DNA from: Sphingobacteriales bacterium
GTDB taxonomy: Bacteria; Bacteroidota; Bacteroidia; Chitinophagales; UBA2359
Length of the DNA stretch: 64,000 nucleotides
Reading direction: 5' to 3'
Assembly (NCBI GenBank): GCA_016711295.1
Contig: JADJTE010000006.1
Span: 124,001-188,000, forward strand
The notes beneath the pieces were generated by a model. It saw only the letters and a list, made by a program, of their open reading frames with translations. It did not search any database and was not told the DNA's origin. Positions within the stretch are counted from its first letter, which is position 1. Every line of letters starts with the position of its first letter. Below, piece after piece: positions 1-8,392 of this stretch. Made by a program: the position numbers and the translations under genes.

Positions 1-20
1 TATTTATTCCTTTTATCAGT

Positions 21-803
21 ATGCAACAACGCCTTATCGGTACTTTTGCCTTGTGTTGGGCTATCTTATTAGCTTGCCTCAGTGCCTGCGAGAGCGAAAC
101 AGAAATCCTCGACATCGACTACGGCATTTCGTATTTCCCGATGGATTCGGGGCATTGGGTTATCTATCAGGTCGATTCTGTCATTTATAGCAAATTTCTT
201 GCGGGCGGCAAAGATACTGTTTCTGCACAACTCAAAGAAGTTTTGGGCGGAACATTTATAGATAATCTCGGACGAACCGCTCGAAAAGTAGAGCGATACG
301 TGCGCCATAACCCCAATACCGACTGGACCAGTATTGCCCCTAATATATGGTATGCCCTCGCCGATAGCCAACGCGCCGAGCGAATGGAAGGCGATTTGCG
401 CTTTGTAAAAATGGCATTTCCCGTTACACAATACCAAACCTGGAACGGCAACAGCTACATCAATACCGCCAACAGCAGCCTACACCTATACGATAATTGG
501 ACATATCGATATACCAATATAGACGAACCCGCCACTATCAACGCCCAACAATTAGACGGCACACCTACGAGTAACTCGTTTGAACGAACCGTCACCGTAT
601 CGCAAACTACCCGCGAAGATAACGACAACCTCGTTGAGTATAGCTATGCCACCGAACAGTATGCCTATGGTGTTGGTATGATTCATAAAGAACTATGGCT
701 GCTCGAATTGGGCAGCAAACCCATTGAATCGCCTGCGCCCTGGCCCGACCGCGCCGAAAACGGGTTTATTACCACTTATAAATTGATTGATTATAAGCAT
801 TAA
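21..803 (+). CDS. Hypothetical lipoprotein
   Basis: A 260-residue protein of unknown function. The N-terminus is a lipoprotein signal peptide: hydrophobic residues 8-20 are followed by a lipobox LSAC with Cys23 as the probable lipidation site, so the mature protein should sit on a membrane facing the periplasm or outside. The remainder is soluble, rich in Tyr, Trp and Asn, with no catalytic motif I recognise; the segment YFPMDSGHWVIYQVDS is of a kind common in uncharacterised Bacteroidota lipoproteins. It stands alone, followed by a mobile-element copy. The upstream region is cut by the window edge. Function unknown; the gene call itself is secure. Confidence 0.8.
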   Translation: MQQRLIGTFALCWAILLACLSACESETEILDIDYGISYFPMDSGHWVIYQVDSVIYSKFLAGGKDTVSAQLKEVLGGTFIDNLGRTARKVERYVRHNPNTDWTSIAPNIWYALADSQRAERMEGDLRFVKMAFPVTQYQTWNGNSYINTANSSLHLYDNWTYRYTNIDEPATINAQQLDGTPTSNSFERTVTVSQTTREDNDNLVEYSYATEQYAYGVGMIHKELWLLELGSKPIESPAPWPDRAENGFITTYKLIDYKH

Positions 804-856
804 ATCTATATATACGTAATCTGGGTAGCCTGCTAAATGCAAGAGGTTTATTTTTT

Positions 857-1230
857 GTAACTATTTAGGCTATGCGCCTTTTGGTTTCGGTTTGTGCTTG
901 TAGGTCGTATTTTTTACCCGCCCTTATTTTGCTCGCGTTAAGAAATGCGGAATGGAAGGCGTGGCTTGTTTCCTAAATCCACAGCGACAACTCAAAACGC
1001 GCCTACAAAGCCCCGTAAGAGCTTCGCCTTGGATTTAGGCACGCCTGTAATGTAGCATTTTAGCGAAGGCAAAATCAAGGCTTGACTTTTTTGCTTCTTT
1101 TTGTGTCAAGACAAAAAGAAGAAGAATAGGCACTACAAAGCGATAATGGATAAGTGAGTGACAAAAAAGGTATAGAAATACTACCAAATGCGCAAAATCT
1201 ACACACAGAGTGCAATGCCTAAATAGTTAC
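857..1230. mobile_element. IS66-type MITE, long-core copy
   Basis: A 374-bp non-coding element bounded by the inverted repeats GTAACTATTTAGGC and GCCTAAATAGTTAC and flanked by the perfect 8-bp direct repeat TATTTTTT (849-856 and 1231-1238). The first 100 bases resemble 47123-47233 and, inverted, part of 29103-29424 (shared GTAGGTCGTATT- and AAGAAATGC-type blocks). It contains no transposase reading frame. It fills most of the 610-base gap between the two flanking genes; the remaining bases up to 1413 are an AT-rich leader in which I see nothing else. Confidence 0.8.
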
Positions 1231-1413
1231 TATTTTTTGCGGAAATGCTTACGGCGTATCCGCGGCTTAACCTTACAATTGATGTACTACTGTAATCTAT
1301 AATCAATGCCCAATAATTGCACTTTGGTGTTTTTATGTATAAAATGCCTATACTTTCTTAGAACAAACCCAACTCGCACACCTCATTTGTAGCAACTTAT
1401 CACCACATCACCC

Positions 1414-2736
1414 ATGAAACATCTATTACACGCCGCCACCTTGGGGCTTTTCCTTTGCTGGGCTGCTTCGTTATATGCCCAAAAACCCATTGTACCCACA
1501 CCGGGCAAAGCATCTGACAAAACGGTTTATCTAACTGGGGCAACAGCACACTTAGGCAATGGCGAGACTATACCGACAAGCGTTGTCTCGTTCAAAAACG
1601 GTAAAATCGAAATGGTTGCCGACATGACCCGCGTCAGACTCAATACCGAAGGGGCGGAAGTTATTGATATATCGGGCAAACATATCTATCCTGGTCTGAT
1701 TGCTTGTAATACAACACTCGGTCTGGTCGAAATGGCGGCAGTACGCGCTACACGCGACCGCGACGAAGTAGGCGACCTCAATCCCAATATCCGTTCTATT
1801 GTTGCCTACAATACCGACTCGCACGTCATTCCAACGGTGCGCTCCAATGGCATCCTGACGGCACAAGTCACGCCACAAGGCGGTACTATCACCGGACAAT
1901 CGTCTGTTGTGCAGCTCGACGCTTGGAATTGGGAAGATGCCGCTTACAAAACCGACGATGCTATGATACTCAATTTTCCGTCAATGGTCAGTTTCTCGTG
2001 GGAAGAGGGCAAATTGAAAGCCAATGAAGATTATCAAAAACAATACAGCGAACTCCTGCGCTTGTTTGACGAAGCAAAAGCCTATTGCGGTGCCGATAGC
2101 CATACCGCCGCCAACCTCAAATTGCAAGCCCTATGCCGCGTTTTGGACGGTAGCCAAAAACTACATATCCGCGCCAATTTTGCCAAAGACATCGTAGCAG
2201 CAGTCAATTTTAGCCAAAAAATAGGAGCTAAAATAGTTATCGTAGGCGGAAGCGACGCTTGGCAAGTGACCGATTTGCTCAAAGCCAATAATGTGCCCGT
2301 GATTATACACCAAACCCACGCCCTGCCTAACCGCGACGACGAAGACGTTTATCTACCCGCCAAACTACCCAAATTGCTCAAAGATGCAGGCGTACTTTCT
2401 GCCATCGCTATCGGCGATAATTGGGACGGATTTTGGCAATTGCGCAACTTGCCCTTCCATGCAGGCACCGCCGCTACTTTTGGGCTAACCAAAGAAGAAG
2501 CCTTGCAGAGCATCACACAAAACGCCGCCAAAATCTTGGGTATCGACCAAACAACCGGCACCCTCGAAGCAGGAAAAGATGCTACCCTCATCGTATCGGA
2601 CGGCGATATATTGGATATGGCTACCAACCACATCACACACGCATTCATACAAGGCAGACCCGTCGATTTGGACAATAAACAAAAAGCACTATACCGCCGC
2701 TATATGGACAAATACGGATTTCAACCCAAAGAATAA
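1414..2736 (+). CDS. Secreted amidohydrolase-family protein lacking HxH
   Basis: A 440-residue amidohydrolase-superfamily protein with an N-terminal signal peptide (hydrophobic residues 5-22, ending near Tyr-Ala-Gln). The beta-sandwich start (NGETIPTSVVSFKNGKIEMV), the strand GKHIYPGLIACNTTLG, a C-terminal FHAGTAATFGLTKEEALQSI block and the closing GTLEAGKDATLIV strand identify the family, related to imidazolonepropionase-like and dihydroorotase-like enzymes. The metal-binding HxH that normally follows PGLID is replaced by CNTTLG, so classical binuclear metal chemistry is doubtful; an atypical hydrolase or a non-catalytic periplasmic protein is possible. The sequence is unbroken and monocistronic, and is followed by a hairpin at 2831-2861. 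Confidence 0.85.
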   Translation: MKHLLHAATLGLFLCWAASLYAQKPIVPTPGKASDKTVYLTGATAHLGNGETIPTSVVSFKNGKIEMVADMTRVRLNTEGAEVIDISGKHIYPGLIACNTTLGLVEMAAVRATRDRDEVGDLNPNIRSIVAYNTDSHVIPTVRSNGILTAQVTPQGGTITGQSSVVQLDAWNWEDAAYKTDDAMILNFPSMVSFSWEEGKLKANEDYQKQYSELLRLFDEAKAYCGADSHTAANLKLQALCRVLDGSQKLHIRANFAKDIVAAVNFSQKIGAKIVIVGGSDAWQVTDLLKANNVPVIIHQTHALPNRDDEDVYLPAKLPKLLKDAGVLSAIAIGDNWDGFWQLRNLPFHAGTAATFGLTKEEALQSITQNAAKILGIDQTTGTLEAGKDATLIVSDGDILDMATNHITHAFIQGRPVDLDNKQKALYRRYMDKYGFQPKE

Positions 2737-2830
2737 TCAAAACATATTTTTATTGCAATACATCAGGCATAAAACCTACCTTGCTAGGGAGAACCACCAT
2801 TAAAACGCTTTGGGACAAATCGCATATTTT

Positions 2831-2861
2831 CATAGCCCACGATTTAACATCGTGGGCTATG
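2831..2861 (+). terminator. Hairpin terminator after amidohydrolase gene
   Basis: A perfect 13-bp inverted repeat, CATAGCCCACGAT / ATCGTGGGCTATG with a 5-nt loop, lies about 95 bases after the stop codon. There is no long T tract, so it is a probable but not certain terminator. Just after it, a 25-base block (TATTCTATGAA...GCTCTAC) occurs twice, at about 2864 and 2930. Confidence 0.55.
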
Positions 2862-2982
2862 CTATTCTATGAATGAATTGCTCTACTGCGTCACCTCCAA
2901 TACTAGTCAAACCCCTGTGGGAATGTTATTCTATGAACGAACCGCTCTACCATGCCGTGTTGTTTCGTTAGAAGCAATTTTT

Positions 2983-3116
2983 GTAACTATTTAGCCCCTT
3001 ATATGGGCAGCCCTCAAGAATAGCTATTTCTAATCGAATATACAGTGCTGTCAGGCATTATTAGATAGATATTGCCCATTACCCCATACCCAAAACCCTA
3101 TACCCTAAATAGTTAC
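2983..3116. mobile_element. IS66-type MITE copy, inverted
   Basis: A 134-bp copy of the main repeat family in reverse orientation. The ends are GTAACTATTTAG and CTAAATAGTTAC, and the perfect 8-bp direct repeat CAATTTTT flanks it at 2975-2982 and 3117-3124. It has no coding capacity and sits between the amidohydrolase gene and the terminator of the giant secreted protein gene. Confidence 0.85.
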
Positions 3117-3130
3117 CAATTTTTGATTAT

Positions 3131-3174
3131 AAAACAATTCCCTACCGAGCAGTAACTCGGTAGGGAATTGTTTT
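3131..3174 (-). terminator. Strong hairpin terminator of the giant gene
   Basis: A perfect 19-bp inverted repeat with a 6-nt loop (CAGTAA). The stem begins AAAACAATTCCC and ends GGGAATTGTTTT, so it supplies an A/T tract on both strands and can act in either direction. It lies 34 bases past the stop codon of the minus-strand giant gene. Confidence 0.85.
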
Positions 3175-3207
3175 GGGTGCATATTTTCGCTCTGCTCTTA
3201 GTATGCC

Positions 3208-5460
3208 TTAACGCACTAAGGTGACATTGCCTTTGAGGGTATTCTCTTCGCCGTCGTTATAAACGATACGGACATAATAGACATATACGCCTATTTCCAT
3301 GTCTTTACCTTCATACTTGCCGTCCCAACCTAAGCCTATGCTACCTGCGCCGCCTGCTGTATTCAAGTGATACATTTGCTGCCCCCAACGGTTAAATACT
3401 GCCAACTCAATGCTCGCAATATTAGCCCCTTGAATACTAAAAATATCGTGTTGCCCATCGCCATTGGGCGAGAACGCAGTAGGCATCGTAGCAGCATTGG
3501 CTTTGGCTACTACCACTATATTGACCGTAGCCGTATTAGTATCGCTACAACCAAATTCGTCGGTTGCCGTGACGGTATAAACCGCCGTAGCCGTAGGAGC
3601 TACCACCGGATTGGTGGCAGTTGGGTTGTTAAGGGCTGTACCACTTGCGTCTGTCCAAGCAATAGGCAGGGCACCATCTAAGCTCGATGTGGCATCTGCT
3701 GACAAGGTTACTTCCGTTCCCGGTTCGACAGTGACAGTGGCAATAGGATCTACTACCACCGACGACACCGTAACGCTTAACGTATCGCTATAAACACAGC
3801 CGTTGGCAGGGTCAGTATAGGTATAAATGAGGTTGTGCGTGCCTGCGCCTGCCGTAGCAGGATTGAATGATTCGGCATTTACTCCATTTCCGCTCCACGT
3901 ACCGCCCGTAGGAATAGCCGTAAGCGCGGCAGCAGCATCACTCGTACAATATAAAGTATCGGCAACAGTTATTTCGAGTGTTAGGGCGGGGCAATCGTTA
4001 GCAGTACAAGTAACGGCTGCGCTGGCTGCACTATCGCCGCATACATCGCCTGCTCCTGCAATCGCCGTTACCGTAGCAGTTACTTGGTCGCCTACCGATA
4101 AGCCCGTAGCTGTATAGCTCGTACCTAATACAGATGCCGTAGTAGCCGTACCACCATTGACGCTAATACTGACCGTATAAGTAGCTGCTGCGTCGCCCGT
4201 CCAAGTAAATTCGACACTCGTAGTGCTGGTTGTACCGCACGATACGACGGGTACGGGCAAGGGAGCAACAACGCTTACTTCTATCGTAGCATTATAAGCA
4301 CAGCCCGTAACTGCGTCGATATAATCATAGGTTATCGTATCCGTGCCTACTCCCGCAGCAGCAGGGTCAAAATTGCTGCCCGATACGCCCGTGCCGCTCC
4401 AAGTACCTCCTGCAGGGTTGGCAGTGAGCGCGACTGCGGCGGCGTCACTACAAAATTCAGTAGTAGCCAGGTTAATGGTAGGTGTGCCCGGCGGGCAATC
4501 TTGTGCTTCGCAAGTAACTGCCGCGCTGGCAGCACCATTGCCGCATACGCCCGCACCAAGTGCTGTTACAATAATTGTCACCTCGTCACCTACTACCAAA
4601 CCGCTTGCCGTATAGCTCGTAGTAGTTGCTGTTTGGGTGGTAGCCGCGCCGCCATTGATACTGATGCTCAGTTCGTAGCTGGCGGCACCTACATCTGTCC
4701 AAGTAAACCCAACGCTCGAAGTGGTAGCCGCGCCGCAGCTAACTACGGGTACTGCCAAAGGTGCGCTTACAGGAATATCAACAACAGTGCTATACGAACA
4801 GCCGGTAGCAGCATCGATATAGGTATAAGTGATAGAAGCATTACCTAGTCCCGCAGCAGCAGGGTCAAATTGTCCGCCCGTTACACCGTCGCCGCTAAAT
4901 GTACCTCCAGCAGGCGTGGCACTTAGGGTTACTACCGCGTCGTCCGTGCAATAAGCAGCCGCCATGCCATCAATAGTTAGGGTTTGTGGTGGGCAGTCTT
5001 GCGCCGTACATGTTTGAGTAGCTGCTGTGGTGCTGCCACAAGGTGCGCCGCCATTAGCTACTACGGTCAGCGTAACGCTATTGCCTTCGGTCAAGCCGTT
5101 TTGGGTATAGGTTGTATTAGCAATTGTAAACGGAACACCTGGTACGCCATTTACATCGGCAGTAACAGTATAGTCGGTAGCCCCTACATTATTCCAAGTA
5201 AAAGTAACGCTCTTGACTGTTGTAGAAGCACACAAAATAGTAGGTACATTTAAAGGAGCAATAACAGTGACATTGCTGGTAGCCACATATTGGCAAGTAG
5301 TGGCGGGGTCGGTATAGGTATAAGTGACGGCAAACGTTCCTGCACCTGCGGTTGCGGGGTTAAATTGATTGCCCGCTACGCCTGTTCCACTCCATACACC
5401 ACCTGCGGGCGTACCGTTTAAGATAAATGCAGCATCGTCGGCGCAGTAAGAGCTAGCCAA
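3208..5460 (-). CDS. Giant T9SS secreted repeat protein, C-terminal block
   Basis: Last of six reading-frame blocks of one gene running from 14981 to 3208 (about 3,900 residues if intact). This 750-residue block has four copies of a roughly 190-residue unit: an FN3-like half (pattern P-V-V-S-C-G ... F-T-W ... Y-T-x-x-G-L) alternating with a half that starts ...DCPxxTxTI and contains AYCxDDAxxLxxTPAGGTxSG. After a Gly/Ala/Thr-rich Ig-like segment it ends in a CHU_C-type gliding domain, AFSPNGDGQHD followed by FNRWGQQMY and WDGKYEGKDM, the signal for T9SS export. Repeat proteins of this kind are thought to be adhesins or matrix proteins; that role is inferred. Confidence 0.88.
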   Translation of the reverse strand: MASSYCADDAAFILNGTPAGGVWSGTGVAGNQFNPATAGAGTFAVTYTYTDPATTCQYVATSNVTVIAPLNVPTILCASTTVKSVTFTWNNVGATDYTVTADVNGVPGVPFTIANTTYTQNGLTEGNSVTLTVVANGGAPCGSTTAATQTCTAQDCPPQTLTIDGMAAAYCTDDAVVTLSATPAGGTFSGDGVTGGQFDPAAAGLGNASITYTYIDAATGCSYSTVVDIPVSAPLAVPVVSCGAATTSSVGFTWTDVGAASYELSISINGGAATTQTATTTSYTASGLVVGDEVTIIVTALGAGVCGNGAASAAVTCEAQDCPPGTPTINLATTEFCSDAAAVALTANPAGGTWSGTGVSGSNFDPAAAGVGTDTITYDYIDAVTGCAYNATIEVSVVAPLPVPVVSCGTTSTTSVEFTWTGDAAATYTVSISVNGGTATTASVLGTSYTATGLSVGDQVTATVTAIAGAGDVCGDSAASAAVTCTANDCPALTLEITVADTLYCTSDAAAALTAIPTGGTWSGNGVNAESFNPATAGAGTHNLIYTYTDPANGCVYSDTLSVTVSSVVVDPIATVTVEPGTEVTLSADATSSLDGALPIAWTDASGTALNNPTATNPVVAPTATAVYTVTATDEFGCSDTNTATVNIVVVAKANAATMPTAFSPNGDGQHDIFSIQGANIASIELAVFNRWGQQMYHLNTAGGAGSIGLGWDGKYEGKDMEIGVYVYYVRIVYNDGEENTLKGNVTLVR

Positions 5461-5477
5461 ACCGTCTATGGTGGGCG

Positions 5478-5702
5478 TTAGCGGGCTACAATCTTGGGCA
5501 GTACAGTGCCTGTTCCCGCAGAACTATTGCCACAAGGCGCAACGCCAACTGCCACTACCGATATATCAGCTACATCATTGGGCAATAATCCAGTCAAAAT
5601 CAATTGCGGGGTCAATACGGTTTCGGTGGTGGTCAAACCGCCATTAATGTTATATGTAACCTCGTATTGCGCCACACCCAAATCTGTCCATAAATGTGAC
5701 AC
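5478..5702 (-). CDS. Giant T9SS secreted repeat protein, short frame-shifted block
   Basis: A 74-residue block of the giant gene, equivalent to most of one FN3-like half-repeat (LWTDLGVAQYEVTYNINGG ... VAPCGNSSAG). At its upstream edge, the neighbouring unit reads SSSVTF in another frame; at its downstream edge, the expected CTAQDC motif is read as VLPKIV because one base is missing near 5506. It is not an independent gene. Confidence 0.7.
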   Translation of the reverse strand: MSHLWTDLGVAQYEVTYNINGGLTTTETVLTPQLILTGLLPNDVADISVVAVGVAPCGNSSAGTGTVLPKIVAR

Positions 5703-5809
5703 TCGAAGAAGTAGCTATGCCACAACTCACGACGGGCGTAGCCAAAGGCGTACTCACATTGGTACTGGTTTGGTATTGATAGTCGCAATCAGTGGCAGGG
5801 TCGGTATAG

Positions 5810-7072
5810 TTATACACAACCGTCACTACGCCCGTACCCAGTGGCGGGGTTGAATTGATTGCCCGTTATACCCGTGCCGCTGAACGTACCGCCCGCGGGG
5901 GTTGCCGATAGCGTGACAATAGCATCATCGGAGCAATACTGTGCCGCCAAGCCATTGATGGTCAGGGTTTGAGCCGGGCAATCTTGTGCCGTACAAGTAC
6001 CCGTTCCAGCGGGACCATTGCCACAAGGTGCTGTACCAATTGCTACTACCGAAACAGTAACAATATCATTGACCGATAAGCCATTGACGGTATAAGTCGT
6101 AGCCGCTACGCCTTGTGTGGTAGGCGTTCCGCCATTGACGCTTATGCTCAGTTCGTAAGATGCCGCGCCCAAATTTGTCCATTCGAAAGTAGCACTATTT
6201 GTAGTACTGCTCAAGCAAGAAACACTTGGCGCATTGAGAGGAGCTACGATATTCACATCTGCCGTAGCCGTATAGCTACAATTGGTAGCAGGGTCGGTAT
6301 AGTTATAAGTAATTGTAACTAAACCAGCAGGAACGAGACTGGGGTCGAATTGCGTACCCGTTACCCCAGGTCCGCTAAATGTGCCTCCAGCGGGCAGAGC
6401 CGTCAGGGTGACAACCGCGCTATTGCGACAATATTCGGTATTGACGTTGATGGTTGGGGTTATGGTGGGGCAATCCTGTGCCGTACACGTTTGCGTACCT
6501 GCTGCGCTATTGCCACAGGGAGCCGTACCTACGCCAATAACCGAAATAGCTACTTGGTCACCTGCACTCAAACCGTTTTGCGTATAGGTGGTTGTGTTGG
6601 CAACTGCGGCAATAGGTGCGCCCCCATTGATGCTTACACTCACGTTATAGGTCGTTACACCGATGTTCGCCCAATTAAATGTAACGGCATTGGTCGTTAC
6701 TGCTCCGCATGATACTACAGGAGTAGCTAAGGGAGGGGCTATATTGATGGTCTGCTGTGCCTGGTATTGGCAACCATTAGCATCGGCATAGGTGTATACT
6801 ACTGTCGTGGTGGGCGCACCTACAAGAGAAGGGTCAAATTGGTCGTTTAATACGCCCGTTACACCATTGCCCGTAAATGTGCCACCCGCAGGAGTGCCGC
6901 TTAGGGCAATAGGGGTATCGTCGGCGCAATAGCTCGCCGCCAATCCATTGATGGTGACGGCAACGGCGGGACAGTTTTGCGCCGTACACGAAGACGTAGC
7001 CATAGGGCTGTCGCCACAAGGTGCAACGCCATTAGCGATTACTGTAATAGATACAGCATCTCCGTCGCTCAA
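5810..7072 (-). CDS. Giant T9SS secreted repeat protein, middle block
   Basis: A 420-residue block of the giant gene with two and a half of the 190-residue units: FN3-like halves with VSCGAVTTNAVTFNW and VSCLSSTTNSATFEW, and Cys-containing halves with SYCADDTPIALSG and EYCRNSAVVTLTA. Each unit keeps paired Cys residues and the CTAQDCP linker, so disulfide-stapled Ig-like modules are likely. Frameshifts near 7070 (upstream) and 5830 (downstream) separate it from its neighbours. Confidence 0.8.
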   Translation of the reverse strand: MSDGDAVSITVIANGVAPCGDSPMATSSCTAQNCPAVAVTINGLAASYCADDTPIALSGTPAGGTFTGNGVTGVLNDQFDPSLVGAPTTTVVYTYADANGCQYQAQQTINIAPPLATPVVSCGAVTTNAVTFNWANIGVTTYNVSVSINGGAPIAAVANTTTYTQNGLSAGDQVAISVIGVGTAPCGNSAAGTQTCTAQDCPTITPTINVNTEYCRNSAVVTLTALPAGGTFSGPGVTGTQFDPSLVPAGLVTITYNYTDPATNCSYTATADVNIVAPLNAPSVSCLSSTTNSATFEWTNLGAASYELSISVNGGTPTTQGVAATTYTVNGLSVNDIVTVSVVAIGTAPCGNGPAGTGTCTAQDCPAQTLTINGLAAQYCSDDAIVTLSATPAGGTFSGTGITGNQFNPATGYGRSDGCV

Positions 7073-8277
7073 ACCAATTGCGTATACGTGGCATTGGGTA
7101 GGTTATTTTGGGTCAGGGTGGCACCTCCATTGATTTGTATGGTCAAATCGTAGGTAATGCCTGCACCCAAGTTCGTCCAATCAAACGTAACGCTATTTAC
7201 GGTGCTACTACACGTAATAGTAGGTTGGGCAAGGGCTACGCTCACTGTAGTAGAGGCGGTAGCACTATAATCGCAGCCCGTAGCAGGGTCGGTATAGTTA
7301 TAGCTGATGACATTTACACCCGGATTTGCCAATAATGGATTGAATACGTTGCCCCCTACAACGCCTGTACCGCTCCAAGTACCGCCCGTAGGCGTAGCGG
7401 CTAAGTTGAACGGAAATTCATCGCTGCAATAAGTGGGCAATACGTTGTCGATGGTGGGCGTAAGCGGGGGGCAACCACTCGCCGCACAAGTAGCTGTGCC
7501 CGCTGCACTATTGCCACAAGCAGCATTGCCCACAGCTATGACGCTAATCGTAACGATGTCGCCCGCTAACAAACCGCTTTGGGTATAGCTGGTAGTAGCT
7601 GTATTTTGAGAGGCAGGTGTGCCTCCGTTGATAGCTACGGCAATGTCATAGCTCGCTGCTCCTGCTACGGCACCCCAAGTAAACGTAACGGTGCTGGTAG
7701 TAGTCGCGCCGCAATTCACAACAGGCGTTGCTACGGGGCTTAGGATTTGGAAGTTGAATGTTCCACTTGCCTCGCAACCACTCGAATTGGTATAGGTATA
7801 ACTCAAGACATGGCTGCCCGCGCCCAAAGTGGCAGGGTTAAGCGTAGTGGCTGCCGCTCCGTTAATTGTAAACGTGCCACCCGCAGGCGATGCTGTACCC
7901 GCCAATGTGACCGCCGGAGCTGTAGCGCAATATTGTGCTAACAAGCCGCTAAACGTAGGAGCAACGGGCGTATTCATGGTTAAAATGACTTCGGTGCGCA
8001 AACTCACACAGTCGGCGGTTATATCCTCTACTGCGGCGTAGTACGTGCCCGCTCCCATACCCGTAGGCGTAAATGTAGGACCTGTACCTAACGGAATATC
8101 GCTCAAGAAAGAGTTGTACCAAACAATTTCGTAGCCCGCAGGCGCGGGGTCTACCGCCAATACGGTTTCGGTTTCGCCAAAACAGAATACATTGCCCACG
8201 GGTCGCTTGGTGCGTTTATGATGGGGCAATCGCAGTTTGCGGACCAACCGCAATGGTCGTTGCACAGCCATTAGCAT
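7069..8277 (-). CDS. Giant T9SS secreted repeat protein, middle block
   Basis: A 402-residue block of the giant gene; the first 25 residues are out of frame. True homology resumes at VGNVFCFGETETVLAVDP, an Ig-like module of the type seen in the preceding block, and continues into the first two FN3-like units (VVNCGATTTSTVTFTWG; TITCSSTVNSVTFDW). Between 8200 and 8400 several indels cluster: a typical TDANGC motif is readable only in another frame. Confidence 0.8.
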   Translation of the reverse strand: MLMAVQRPLRLVRKLRLPHHKRTKRPVGNVFCFGETETVLAVDPAPAGYEIVWYNSFLSDIPLGTGPTFTPTGMGAGTYYAAVEDITADCVSLRTEVILTMNTPVAPTFSGLLAQYCATAPAVTLAGTASPAGGTFTINGAAATTLNPATLGAGSHVLSYTYTNSSGCEASGTFNFQILSPVATPVVNCGATTTSTVTFTWGAVAGAASYDIAVAINGGTPASQNTATTSYTQSGLLAGDIVTISVIAVGNAACGNSAAGTATCAASGCPPLTPTIDNVLPTYCSDEFPFNLAATPTGGTWSGTGVVGGNVFNPLLANPGVNVISYNYTDPATGCDYSATASTTVSVALAQPTITCSSTVNSVTFDWTNLGAGITYDLTIQINGGATLTQNNLPNATYTQLV

Positions 8278-8392
8278 CGGTAGCTGTTACTGAGTTGGTC
8301 AAGTTAGATGGGATACCCGCGATGGTAAATACTGTTGCGCTCACAGGCGTAACAGTAGCAGGTGCAGCGGCAGTAACGACTATCGGAGTTGC

